DNA from: Toxoplasma gondii ME49
Lineage: Eukaryota; Apicomplexa; Conoidasida; Eucoccidiorida; Sarcocystidae
Reading direction: 5' to 3'
NCBI RefSeq assembly: GCF_000006565.2
Contig: NC_031478.1
Location: 417,874 to 481,873 of the forward strand
Length of the DNA: 64,000 nt
Shown: positions 24,396 through 36,600 of the stretch, in pieces
Layout: every line of letters begins with the position of its first letter
How positions within the stretch are numbered: position 1 is the stretch's first letter
Position numbers and translations under genes: made by a program
The notes under the pieces: generated by a model
The model's input: only the letters and a program-made list of their open reading frames with translations
What the model was told of the DNA's origin: nothing
The model's database searches: none

Positions 24396-25978
24396 ATGGC
24401 TGCGGAGGAAGAGACGAAAGAGGGCCGACGCGCAGACTCCGCAGTCAACGAGCTGGAGAGACACCCGTGCGAAGAAGCGCCTTCCTTTTTTTGCGAAATT
24501 GTCGCGTCTCCCGACCTTGAGACTCCGCGGGGTCTCTCGGCGCTCGACGACCTCCTCAGTTCGGCGCCTGAAAGGTAGGTTGTTTCTCTTTTCTGTTTTT
24601 TTCTTCTCATCCCTTTTTCCTCATTCTTTGTTTTATCTTCTGCGCTTTCTGCCGACTTTTCCGCTCTCATCTTCCCTTGTTCTTCATCTTTTCTGCCCCC
24701 CCTCATGTCCCCCTCCTCTCTTCTCTGTTCTCATCTTGTTTCCTTCCTGTTCCCTCCATCTGTCGCCTTTCTGCCTTTTTTCGCCTTGTCTTTCCTGTCC
24801 TCTTCGTCCGTTCTTTTCTCCTCTCCTCACTTTTCTCTTCTCCTCTCACCTTCAAATCTCTGTTCTTCGCTGTGACCTTGTTGCGCCTCTCTTCTCCCTC
24901 GCCCGCGTTCGTCTTTCTCCTTCGCCTCGCCTCCACCCCTCTCTCTCTGTGCATCCCAGCTCCCCTAAGTTCCAGCGTGTGGTTTCTTGCCTCCAGATTG
25001 TCGCTGCTTGCCCATGTCGCTCGGCACTCGCAACAGAAGGCTCTGCGCTCTCACCAGGCTCCGCATGCAGTTTACGGCCCGGGTCTTCTCTCGAATTGTC
25101 TGCCGCACCAGCGCCGGGTCTTCGCCCTCCACCAGCCGCTGCCTCCCCTGACGCTCCTCCCAGAGCCTTACCGGTATCAGACGTTTTCTCTGAACCAGCT
25201 TTTGGATGCGGACCTCACGCAGGCAGTCTCCTCCAGGCCCGAGGCGCGAGCCGACCAGGCACCCGTCTTCGCGGAGCTCGCGGGCGCCCAGAAAGACGCC
25301 TCGAGCGAGACGAAGAAGGTCGCGGGGAGCCTCGCCGCCTTCCTGCTTGCCGGACCTCCCGCGTCGGCCGTCGCGCCTCACCGTCTCCGCCAGCTGGACC
25401 GCAAGGCCTCCAGAGCAGCCTCGCAAGTCTCTGTCTCCCGCGTGAGTGAATCGAGCCGCGGCCTCGCCGGCACGAATGCAGATGCCAGCGGTCAAAGCGC
25501 CGTCTCCTTCGCCCGCAGCCTCTCCGGCGTCTCCCGCCTCTCGGGCCCAGGTGTACATACACCAGCCCCCGCCTACCCCGCAGTGTACGTACACCCGGGG
25601 CGCCTGGGTGTATGTCCACCTCGCGGCGCGGGGGGGCCGCGCGGGCGTCTTCCGCGTGGTTTGGCGCCCACCGCGTTTCCCCAGGGTCAGGCCGCGGCCC
25701 AGGCGGGCAGCTTCCCGCGGCCTGCAGGTGCAGAGGACGGACGCAGCAGCAGCGTCTTGGCGCAGAAGTTCGCGACTGCGGAGAGTCGCCGCGCCGCCTC
25801 CGCCGTCGGCAGCGCATGCAGCGCCCTGAGTGCCCCCCCCGGCGGACCTGCGCCTGCGGGGCTCGGGCCTGGAGGCAGTGGCGCGGAGCGACACCGCGAG
25901 GTGAAGGAGAAGAAGAAGCGAAAAGAAGAGAAGAAAGGAAAGAAGGAGAAGAAGAAACGCCGCACTGAGGGCGAGTGA
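24396..25978 (+). CDS. Unknown protein with Ala/Pro-rich middle and Lys-rich C-terminus (2 exons)
   Basis: Exon 1 (24396-24574) opens with MAAEEETKEGRR and ends at AG|GTAGGT in phase 2. Exon 2 (24976-25978) starts after TTCCAG and restores the frame, giving 393 residues. The conserved-looking part straddles the junction: LDDLLSSAPESVWFLA, then SLLAHVARHSQQKALRSH and PEPYRYQTFSLNQLLDADL. After that the protein is Ala/Gly/Pro-rich and finishes in a polybasic tail (EKKKRKEEKKGKKEKKKRR) typical of nuclear or nucleolar proteins. I recognise no family. Exon 2 contains three near-copies of a GTGTACGTACACC-like element, all translated in frame (VHTP, VYVHP). The acceptor choice is supported by phase only. 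Confidence 0.6.
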
Positions 25979-27608
25979 CGGGCAAGAGCGAAAAAAAGAA
26001 GAAGGAGAGAAGAAAATGTAGGAGAGACGAAAATGTAGGAGAGAACAGGATGAAGGAGGGAGGGAAGAAGGAGCGAGAAGAAGAAGAGGTTCAAGTTTTT
26101 TCTAGAGATTCTCGGATTCTCTCGGTTGAGCTCTTTGGTAATTCTGCGAGGCGAGACAGGCTGGGAGAAATGTGCGAGATGCGTTGTCCGGGGTCTCCTC
26201 TTTCGGAGCGTCAACGCATTTGTTTGCGTTTCTCGTGCCTATGATTTCTTGCCTTCAAGTCTCGTTGTTTTTTCGTTCTCTCTTATCGCCCTTCTGTCGA
26301 TTTATTTCTGCTTCTGCGGCACGTATGTCGACCCCCTTCCTTGTCGCCTTTCCATCTGTCTCGTTTCTTCTCTTCTTCTTTTTACCTTTCCTCACTGTTC
26401 CTCTCTGTCTCCGTTCGCCCGACTTCTTCGTTTTCTGCCTGTCTGCCCTCTCCGTTTCTGTCCTTTCGTCTCTGTCCCCTTCATTCCTTTCGTCTTTCTC
26501 CCTTTCTCTCCACTCTTCTCTCTCCGTGTCTTGCTTCTCTCCCAATTTCCTTTTTCGTCTCCTGTTCTCGTCTTCCGGTGTTTCTCGGAGCCCCAGTGTG
26601 TACAGATGTCTCCGTGTGGGGCTCCCCTAGAACGCGACCTTTGTTTCGCCACGGATGAAAGTTTCACTTTTCAGTCTTCTTCACTTCTTCCAGTGTGTTT
26701 GTCGGAGATCGTTCGCCGTCTCCTCTGGCAGAACGGAGACTCTGGAGGCTTCAGATTCGGAGCATCCAATACTGCCAGTGTCCAGTCTCGTGGAGATGCT
26801 GCACCGAGGCGGGCAGATACAGCTAGAGAGACCGAGGGAGAGCAATAGAAAGAGGCAGAGAGAGCAAGGAAGAGAAAGATGCAGAACGAACGCGAGAGAT
26901 AAAAGAACGCGAGCGAGAGAGGCGAAATCGACCGACTGGAGAGAGACTGGAAGGAACAAAATGTACAGAGGTGCCGAGAGAGAGACAAGAAGAGACCCAG
27001 AAAGCGCAACAAGAGGCAGAGAGCGCAGAAGGCGCGTTCTGTTGAGTGCTGTTCGCAAGGGAGCGAGCGCCGGTTGATGGATCCAGTTTCCCTGAAGGGC
27101 AACCGTGGGCCTCTACCGAAATAGTCGAAAGAACGAGTTTTCTGTCACATGCACTTCAGCTCTCTTTTCTGCCGCAAAAAGAGTCGTTTTCCTGAACACA
27201 GGGCATCCGCTCTCTGGTGGCACTGCTGCCTGCTTCACACTCTGTTTCACTGCGCGACTCGCGCCATTCACCGGACTCGCAGAGTAGCCCCTCCACACTC
27301 CAGATTTCAGTGAGAGCGCGCAGAAGGCAAGTGGAGAGCAAGGGAGAAGCAAGTGAGAGTGAGAAGCGCGGAAGAGAGAAGCACAAGAGCAAGAGGAGAG
27401 AGGCTGAGCACATACGACGTCGCACACAGTTTTCTTTCTCTTTTGAAAACGTCTCCTCCTGGCGGTTCTTGTGCGGCCTGCTTGCCCCTCCTGCAAATCT
27501 TAGTGCCTTTGAAGCTCTTCAGTCTCGACTTTTCCTTTTTCTCTTCTCGCGTTCGGCTCTCTCCAAAAGCGCGTGTTTCGTTCTCTCCTCCACAAACGGC
27601 AGCTTGCT
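25979..27608. other. Convergent intergenic region
   Basis: Between the 3' ends of two convergent genes. Frames here are low-complexity readings of C/T-rich (26240-26700) and A/G-rich (26800-27060) tracts; no gene is supported. UTRs and polyadenylation sites are expected here. Confidence 0.45.
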
Positions 27609-30231
27609 TCACTTTTTAACTTTTGTCAAAGTCGTCACACTCGTCTTCGTCGCTCCGCTCCGGCGCGTCTCTGGGGCCTTCCCTGCATGCACTCTTCTCT
27701 TCTCTTCTTTCTTTTGTGCGACAGGCGAGACTGTCGACCGCGTTTCCCCACTCTTCTTCTTCTCTATCTTGGCGGACCGCGTTTCCCCACTCTTCTTCTT
27801 CTCTATCTTGGCGGCCTTCGTCGTCTCTGTAGAGCTGTCTGCGAGTCTCTCCCTGGTCGTCTCTCTCTGTTGAGGCTTCTCTGTGTCTCTCCGATCGTCC
27901 TTCTCCTTAACTTTCCTCACATCGCCTAGGCGTCGCCTGTCTCTCTCGCCTGTGTCTCGCTCTCTCTGGAGAGCAGCGAGCTTTTCGTCGCTCTCTTCGG
28001 CGAGTTCCTGGAGCCTATTGAAAACTGCTGAGGTGTCTGTGCAGCGGTTTTTCAGAGGCGCCTCGCGCGCCCGGCGCACCGCATCTGCAGCCTCGCTCGC
28101 GAGAGTAGGGTCCTCATAGTGGCCGCACAGTGAAACTTCTTCCATCTGTTGCTGCAGAAAAGCAAGGGATGAGGAGACGTCGAGCAGCAGAGAGTTGCGA
28201 CCGACGACCCACAACTTTTCTTCGGAACAATCCCTCGACAGAAACGAGAGCAGAAATATGTGAGCGACCTTGCCGATACAGGCCTTGCTTCGCTCGAGGG
28301 AGACACACCCAGGAGCGCGATGAAGCTAGGGCGTGATGTGGACATCAAGTCTACGTATGCATGAATACATATATACGCATACATACAGATACATTAGGAA
28401 GCAAATGAATACAGTCGAATACTCGGTTGTATCCTGACCTGTTGTTTAGTGAGAGAGATATTCAACTACACAAATAGAGACTGCGATGGACCTCCACTTT
28501 GAACGAATTACCATAACACTAGCCAAGAATACAACAAACCACATATTTAAATAAAGTGAAGAACCTGGACGTGATAGGTTCATCAAACCAAAAGCCGCTT
28601 GCATGGAGATTAATCCAATTAAATATGATAGACATTCCTCGTGTAACTCCCCTAATCAATTCAACGAGTCGCATAGAGAAGAATACGAGCTACGGGAGAA
28701 GACAGAGAAACGTCTTCCTTTCACCACACATAAGCATGCCTATATTGAAAAATATACAATCCTATAAATATATATATATATATATACAAGCATGCATTAG
28801 CATATGCAAGTACATATATACAACTATATACACAAAGCATATATACATAGATATATTTGTATATATATACATATATATATATATATGTGCTTGTGAGAGA
28901 AAGAAAGGTGAACCTACGCGTTTTTGCTGCTTAGCGAAGAAGGCTGAGAGTGCATGCAGAGCGCGCCAGATGAGGAGAGCTCCGAGGGAAGCTCCCAGAA
29001 GAGTCGAGGCGGCTGCGAATGCGTTGCTTCCTCTGAGGCCGAGAATGGAGCCTTGGTCTCGGAGGTACAGCAGCAGCTGCGCGCGGCGGTGAAGTGCATG
29101 CGCCAGAGAAGGCGGCTGGCAGAGCGAGGGTGAGAAGAGAAACTCGCGGGTGAGGAACAGAGAAGAGAACGGCAGAGACTTCAACGAAGACGCGGCAGGT
29201 CGCGCAGAGGCGAAAGAGCCGCTCGGCCGCGTCCACATACGAGACTGTCCGCAGGAGGCTCGGTGAGAGACCGACGCAGACCGGAAGTGACGCGGACCCT
29301 GTGCAGACGGAGAGGAGACGACCGACAGCGACGAAGGGCAGGCGAAAGCGAGGGCAGAGGGAAGCGGAGACGAACCGAGGGGAGACGAAGAAGAGGAGGA
29401 GAAAGGACGGCGGATCGGAGAGGGAAACGCGCATCGCGAGACACAAGAGAATTGCATTTTGCTCTCTGAGCCGTCGCAGGCGTCTCGGTGTCCTCCCACA
29501 GTCGGCTTGGAGGCAGACATCAAGCAGCGTTGAGACGCGGCAGTCGACGGAGCAGACGGACAAGACCGAGCAGAAAGCGAGGGAGAGGAAGAGAGGCCCC
29601 CAGCAGCGTGTGAAAGGAATGACGAGGACGCACTGTGGAGAGGAAGCGAGGATCCAGGCGAGAGAAAAGCCGAGAAGATACAACTCATCAGGAGAAGCGA
29701 AGGCAGCGAGGAAGGTCGCCGCGAGAGAGAACGGTTCCTCCTCAGCAGAAAGGCGAACGGAGCCGCGCGAGCAAGGAGACGTCCTGTCACTGCAGGAAAG
29801 GCAGAAAAAGAAGACGATGGTGAGGATGGGAGAGAAGGTGGTGGACGAGAAGAAGAAGAAGAGACAAGAGAGAGCGATGGAGGACAGCAGCGCGAGAACG
29901 AATGTCTCTCAGAAGAGTCAGGAACCGGCCTTTCAGCGCCCTGCGGCAGGGAGAAAGCTTTTGCACTGGCAAGGAGCGCCTCCCTGCCGGAGGCGGCCGC
30001 GAAGAGAACAGCGCAGGCAGACGTTGCTTCCTGTTCTGCGGACCTCGGAGACGAAGAGAAGGCGAGGCGCCTGCGCGCGCGGCTCTGGCGCTGATGTGTG
30101 CAAGCCTTCCGAGCAAGAAGGCGTCGAAGCGAATGTCGACGGTGGGAAGCCGAGCGATTGGAGGAGGAGGAGGAGGCTGAAGTCCCTGGCGAGGCGCGCC
30201 TGCCCGCAGTTGCTACCGAGACGGCCCTCAT
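27609..30231 (-). CDS. Unknown protein with one membrane-like segment and charged repeat tail (2 exons)
   Basis: Exon 1 (30231-28918) starts at the first ATG of a long frame and ends at CGC|GTAGGT in phase 0. Exon 2 (28214-27609) is joined in phase 0 after an AG with an upstream pyrimidine stretch; total 639 residues. Residues 1-~390 are Ser/Arg/Ala-rich with a basic start (MRAVSVATAGRR), possibly an organellar targeting region. A hydrophobic segment (AASTLLGASLGALLIWRAL) follows near residue 420, then a helical acidic region (VFNRLQELAEESDEKLAALQRE) and a Lys/Glu/Thr-rich tail with a duplicated 13-residue unit. The exon-2 acceptor is weak (GAAAAG), so an undetected exon may lie between. No family was recognised. 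Confidence 0.5.
27736..27813. repeat. 39-bp tandem duplication in coding sequence
   Basis: Two adjacent 39-bp copies, nearly identical, encode a repeated AKIEKKKSGETRS unit in the tail of the minus-strand protein. The unit is a multiple of three and keeps the frame. Confidence 0.9.
28768..28887. repeat. AT-rich microsatellite block in intron
   Basis: Several (TA)n runs mixed with ATATAC and GCATATA units, lying in the predicted intron of the minus-strand gene just past its donor at 28917. Confidence 0.85.
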
Positions 30232-30966
30232 CTTGCTCGACTGGAGCACTCGTGAGTTGCGCGCATGCAGCAGGCGAAGAGTGTCTTCACTGGAGGATGG
30301 AAGCGCCGTAGTCTGGGGACGGATACACTCAGGCCGCAGTCTCCATCATCCTGCGAGACAGCTGCGGCGGTCCTCCCTCGCACGAGCATGCGGCGAGTCT
30401 CCTGCGCTTCTGGAGAAGCCGCAAGTCACCTGGTGATCGGGAACGACGGAAGCAAAGTCGAGGCGGAAAAGGCGTCAGGGCAGCAGAGGAGAAGACGACC
30501 GGCGCTGTTCCTCCGGGCCCGCGAAAAGGCTGCCGCCGGGAAGGAGGGGGAAGAAGGCGGAGAGGAAGAGACGAAAGAGACGAAAAAGACGAGAAAAAGA
30601 GGAAAGAAGAAAAAAGAAAGCGGCGGAAAGGGAGAGAAGACTCTCGGCAAAAGAGGGCAGACAGGAGTGTGACCAGCAGCAAGACACCGAAATGTGATCT
30701 CCGCGAAAACAGGTCCAGTGGAGAGAATCGACTCCACCGGAGGCAGAGAGACGGCGAGGAAGGCAGCGGGAAATGTGGATTCTTCTGAGGCGAGTTTCGC
30801 CGTTCGGCAAAAAACGAGAAAGACAAGAGTCCGGGGGTGTGCTGTTTCCGGAAGGGGAGAGACAGCTGTCTCTCGCATGTCTCTCCTAGCCAACCGTGTA
30901 GGGTCTCGCGGCGCGCAACACAGGAGAGACACTCTCCCTCGCCAGTGCGTCTTGTGATGCTTTTGA
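30232..30966. promoter_or_regulatory. Short divergent intergenic region (putative bidirectional promoter of the 30.2-kb gene and IF-2)
   Basis: About 0.7 kb between two predicted start codons on opposite strands. It includes a purine-rich block (30480-30670). No core promoter element can be assigned by eye; the call rests on gene orientation only. Confidence 0.3.
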
Positions 30967-33646
30967 ATGACAGTTTTTCAGCCTGAAGGGAGTCGGGCCA
31001 AGACGCTCTGTCCTCGCCGGGCAGAGCGCGGACGCCTGATTTTTTCGTTGTTTCTGCCGCGTGCATGCAACCGTTTTCACAACGTCCTTTTCTTCCTAGG
31101 GAAAACTTCTGCGCCGGTGAAAAAACAAGCAGAAGCAGCCCCCGAGAGAAGAGCGCACAGAGTACAAGAAGGGGCCCGACCAGAGAGGGCAAGCAAAGAA
31201 GAGGAGCAGAGAGAAGAAGAAAGGACGAAGAACAGAGAGAGAAGTAGAAAGGACGAAGAGCAGAGAGAGAAGAAGAAAGGACGAAGAACAGAGAGAGAAG
31301 AAGAAGTCTGGGGAGCACGAGAGGGGAAGGATGAGGGCGTCTACGCTGCTTTCGTCTCCCTTCTCGAGTTCTTTCTCGGGTGGCGTTTGTTCTTTCTTGT
31401 CTCCGTTTTTCCTTCTCTCTTCTCCTCGCTGGAGTGTTCGGCGCCACAGACCCGTCGGCAGGGCGCGCATGAAAGAGACTCTTCTAGTGGGGAGGAGACA
31501 GCGAACAAAGACGGTTCTTCTTCCGCCCTACGTGGCACCGAAGGTAAGTTAAAGGACGAAGAAACCGGAGAAATCAATTGCGAGTTTGACGCGAAGGAAC
31601 TCGTGACTCTCTTTGCCCTTCTCTTCACGCTCTCCGCTCCCAGACACACCTCTCTCGTCTCGGTCGGTGTCTCAGCGCCTCACAGCTTCGCTCGCCGTAG
31701 CTCTCTTCCCTCTCTGTTTACCTCCCTGCTGTCTCTTCCTCGCCATTCCGTTGCCTTCTTTCTCTCCTCGTTCTTCTCTCCTTGCTTCGCTTTCGCTCCT
31801 CGGTCTTGTCCTTCGCCATTCTCTTCTGCAGAGGCGGGGAAGGCCTGCTTCTGTTCTTCAGGCGGTCTTTCGTCTTCTCCGCTTCGCCGCGTCTTTTTCC
31901 TCACTCTCTGCTTCGCATCTCGCTGCCTTCCTCACAGGAACTCCGTGTCTTCTTCCGCGTCGACTATGCGACCTGCCTCCGAACGTGCGGTGTACGTACA
32001 CCCGAGCCCCACCGGTACCTGTGGCGAGACGAGACGGGCGAACGACAATTTGAGTGCGTGAACAAAAGCAAAGTTCTCGTCCCCTTCGCTTCGGCTGCCC
32101 ATGCATGCAAGCTCTTTGGCCTGCACCCCGTTCTTGTCGACCCTGAACCAGACTGGTCTCCTTCTACTTTTTCTTCTTCCTCTTCTGTCTCCTCTTCTTC
32201 TCCCTCCTCTTCTTCTGTCTCGTCTTCTTCTGCCTCCTCTTCTTCTGTCTCGTCTTCTTCTGTCTCGTCTTCCTCTTCTGCTCCTTCGGTTCCCAGCCCG
32301 CTGCCTTCTACGAAAGTTGTCGTTCTTCTGGGTCACATCAACCACGGAAAGACAACGCTGCTCGATCGACTCGCAGGCACTCTCGTTGCGCCCTTCGAGG
32401 CCGGTGGAATTACTCAAAACCTTTCTGCAGTAACTGTCCGAATCCCACCGGCGATATCTCGTACCCCTCGCGCATCCCCTTCTTCCTCCTCTCCACCTGC
32501 GTCTTCCTCTTCGGAAGCGGGAGAGCCATGGGCGCAGCTGACGTTCATTGACACTCCTGGTCACGCGACGTTCGCGGCGATGCGCGGACGCGCGAGTGCA
32601 TGCGCCGACCTTGCATGCATCGTCGTGGACGTCACGGAAGGCCAGCGCCTGCAGACAGACGAAGTGTTGCGCCTCGCAGACGAGTTCGATCTGCCGCTCC
32701 TGATCGTCATCAACAAAGTCGACAGAATCCTGCCCGCCTGCGCCTCCCGGGAAATCGCCCTTGACGCCGGGCAGGCGGAGGACGGAGAGACAGAACGCGA
32801 GAACAGCGCATTCGCAGACGCAAAAGAAGTCCAACTTGTCAAGATGGAACTGCGCAGACAGTGCCAACACCTCAGAGAACAGGGACTCTTGAAGCGCGAC
32901 CTCGACCAAGAAATCATGGATGCCGTCTGCACCTCTGCTCTCTACGGCTACGGCGTCGAGGTAAAACCTTCACAGGAGAAGAAACCGGAAAGGAGACACA
33001 CGCGGCAGAAGCGAAGAAAAGAGGCAGAAGACGAAATCGGAGCGAGAGAGAGAGAGAGAAAGGGGAGTTGGAGAGAAAGAGACGAAGAAGCATATAGACG
33101 ATCAGAGAACGAAGAGAGAAAAGAAGGGGAGAAACCTAGACAACATGTGTGTTTCTCTTAACTGCCATCGTCCTCTCTCTTTTCCAGTTTCCTTCCGTCA
33201 TCTCTCGATTTCTCTTCTCCCGTAAGTTCTCTTGTTTCTTGTGTCTCTGTTTCTCTGTCGTGAAACCTTCAACGCACCTTCTTCTCTCTCCTACCCTCTC
33301 TCTTTTTCTCTCGTTCCCTCTTTCTTTTCTTGTGCGCATTGGCGCCTCCGTCTCTTCTTCACTGTCTCTCTTCGCCTTTATTGTCTTTTAGACCCTGCTA
33401 AGTCGGCTCGTTCTTCTCGCTTCCTCGTCGCCACCGCCGCGTCCGCTCTCGCCCCTCTCGCTCTCGCCTGGAGCTGCGGCGCTGCATGCCAAGCAAAAGC
33501 GAAGATCGGATGCTCTTGTCGACGCCCAGGTCTCTCCCGCGGCTGTCGGCGTCGTCCTCGAAGTTGGAAAAAGCAGCGACCGCGGCGTCTTATACACGGT
33601 GCTCATCAAGCAGGGACACTTCTCCGTCGGTGCGTCTCTCCTGGCC

Positions 33647-33679
<33 letters not shown>

Positions 33680-36600
33680 GTATATATATATATATATCTT
33701 TGCGTATGTATATATAAATATATTTATATGTACAGATATATATATATATATATATGTCTGTGTAGATACGGTACGTGTACACACGTTGATCTGTAGTCCA
33801 TGTGTCTGTCAACGATATGGTGTACCTTTGTTTGTTTTTTCGGGACGAGTTCTCAGAGCTCGAATCGTCTTGGGCTTTGAGGGAAGTGTCTGAATGCGTT
33901 TTGGATTGGCGGTTTGTGGGTTAACTTCTTTCGCCAGTGGAGATATCGACAGTCGCTTTCTCTTCATCTCGACAGTCGCGTCACCGTAGGTTCAGTTGAG
34001 TGGCTGCTGCATCTTGCAAATGTTCTTGTCGCTTTGCCTATGTGTGTGTGCCACAGTTCCATGTTTGAGGCAGCTGCCGTCTCTGTCACTTCCAGATCGC
34101 CTAGTGTCACTTTGTCCCCCGGTGTTTTCCTTTTGTGTTTAGGGAGCTACTTTGTCGCTGGAAGTGCGTATGGTCGAATTCGGTCGATCGAGATGGTTTC
34201 CTCGACTTACACCTCTCCCCGCAGTTCTTCTTCGTCCCTCGGCCGGTCTCTCGCTGCTCCCGATGTGTCTCCGTTTTCCGCTCCGCGGGGGCCGCACGCG
34301 TCGGCTGCTGCGTCCTTCCCGCCAGGCGCCGTGGTGACGTGTGGGGTTTCCCGGGCCCTCAACGGAGACTGTGGGGTGGACGACCGGATCTATCTCCTGC
34401 CGCAGTGTCGCGCCTTCCGCTTGGCCGAGTATCGCCGGTCCGTCGAGCGGCTCGCGCGCATGCAGATTGCGGGAGCGCCCCTCGAGATCTCCCAGTGGGA
34501 GGCCGACCACCCCACAGTGCAGAGACGCCTGGGGACGGGACGGAGACAGGAGACAGGAGACCCTGGCCAGGAGCGCCTCGCCGACGCCGCGCTCGACCGA
34601 CGAGAAGTCACGCGAGGCAGACGAGCAATCGAGGAGTTCGGAGTCGCAGCGGCGCTGAGCCACAAACTCGACGAAGACGCAGACTTGGCCCACGAAGATG
34701 AACCAAGACGCAGAGAGGCGAAGACAGAAGAAGGCGAGAGAGCAGAAGAAGGCGAGAGAGCAGAAGAAGGAGAGGGAGGAAGGTCTTCTGTTCGACTGTT
34801 TCGAGAGGTCACGTTGGCGGAGTTCAGCCAGCCTCTGGGGAGACGCCGGAGAAGACGGTTGGGAGAGAGTGAAGAAGAAAGAAGTTCGAGAGACTCCGGC
34901 GAAGAAGCAGAGGGAGGAGAGACATGGGGGCAGCGAGCGCGTGGCGGCCGCGAGAGGAAAAGTGAAGAAGCGACGGTCGCGTCTGACGGGGAGTCCACCG
35001 TTTCGAGGGGTGCTGGCGTCCTCGATGAGTGGGCGCTGTTGAGGAGTGCCGGGGCCGGCAAGACAAATGAAAGAGAATGCGAGTACGACTCCATCGCCAT
35101 GTCCAGCGACGCCGCGCAGCCGCTGTACATGCACACGAGAGGCTCCGAGAGTCTGGAGGCGCCTTCGGGGATCCCAGGAGACGCCCCGGCAGGCGGCGAA
35201 GCGAGTGCGGGGAGATCAAGAGGGCGCAGAAGTTCGCGAGGTCGACGGCGAGACGGAGAAGCAGAAGATGAGGACGAGGAGGTGAAGGGAAGTTTGCATG
35301 AGTTCTGGGGGCAGTTCGACAGTCGCGACGAGTGGCACCAAGCAGTGAAGGAGAAGAACGACGCGCTCATGGACCGCTGGCGGTCGAAAGCGAAACACCG
35401 GGTAATCCAGAAGACAAGTGTCTGTTGTCTGCAGACGTCCAAGGCGCGTGTGAACTTCGAGAGCTGCGAAGTTCCCTGTGAGAAAGAGAGGGTGCTTCAC
35501 TGCGCAGTGACACTGTGATAGACTTTTTCGAGCAATCCAAGGGTCGACCGTTGAGGTTCAACTTGCGTCGACCTGCGTCTTCAACCTCACAAACAATAGA
35601 GCAACAACGCCTCCCCTTCTCTTGGCCACTGTCGCTTGGGAAGCTTTCTGTGTCACAGCCTGCCTCTCCTGGGAGCTTGTCTGAGGACCTCCACGTTCTC
35701 TCATTCAGATTCAGAGTCGAGCCGCGCCCCGAAGAAGAGCAACGCGGTCGACGGACTCGCGGGGACTCGCGGCAGCGGGTGTGATCACTCTCGAGTCTCC
35801 TCGTTCTTTTTTAGAGATCTGTCGCGTCGACTGTTGAAAGAACAGCGAAAAACTTGACACGCTTGTTTCGTCTCCGGGGGTTTGCGTTGAGAGCTCGTGG
35901 AAGCGTCGTCTCTCGCGTTGTCTTCTTGCTGAGGCCACAGACATCCGTCGACTGTGCCACAGAAAGAAAATGCAGCAAACGCATTCAACGTCTGCGGGTG
36001 CAAAGCGTTGCTTCCGGTCTTTTCTTTTGATGCGTGCGTCTTCTTCGGTCGTGTGCAGAAAGCACAAATTCATTTCATCTGTTGGTTTTCAGTGTTACAC
36101 ATAAACAGTATATGTCCCCCTATTTGTATATATATATATATATATGTATATGTATATGTATATGAGTTTGCATAAATTATCCGTATGCATGTCGTTAGAC
36201 GAAGACATAAGAACCGACAAGCTGGGGTGCGGAGTCTCGCGACCGCGTTTGCGTAGTGGATGTTCGAGGCGATCGAACTGCGTCTCGCTGACTTGTCCAT
36301 TTTATGCAGGCTCTGGAGAGGCGAGAGCAGAGACGAAAGGAGAGGGCGATGCTGGTCGAGGCGGAGCGCATGCGGCGCCACGCGCTGAAGGAGCCACCGT
36401 TGACGGAGGAGGAGATTCGAGGAATCATGGGAGAAGACGAGCTCTTCCGTGAGGAGGAGCGTTTTCCGGAGACACTCGAAGAACCGAGTCTCCCCCAGAG
36501 GAAGCCCGTGAGCGTCGCAGTGTCTCAGAAAACAACTGGGCAAAGCGCGAATAGAAGAATCATTTTGCACTGTCTGCCCACATGACGAGACGGCGCAGGC

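Noticed and set aside
24965..25894. 309-codon minus-strand frame
   Set aside because: Antisense shadow of the GC-rich second exon of the plus-strand gene; Arg/Gly-rich without domains.
29301..30311. 336-codon plus-strand frame
   Set aside because: Antisense to the Ser-rich minus-strand exon; Arg/Glu/Lys content mirrors Ser codons on the other strand.
30329..31447. 372-codon minus-strand frame with Leu/Ser/Phe-rich runs resembling membrane segments
   Set aside because: The hydrophobic runs are complements of purine-rich (Glu/Arg-coding) repeats, and the frame overlaps the IF-2 first exon and promoter.
34139..35442. Long minus-strand frames (331 and 350 codons)
   Set aside because: Shadows of IF-2 exon 4, which is fixed by domain II motifs and splice phase.
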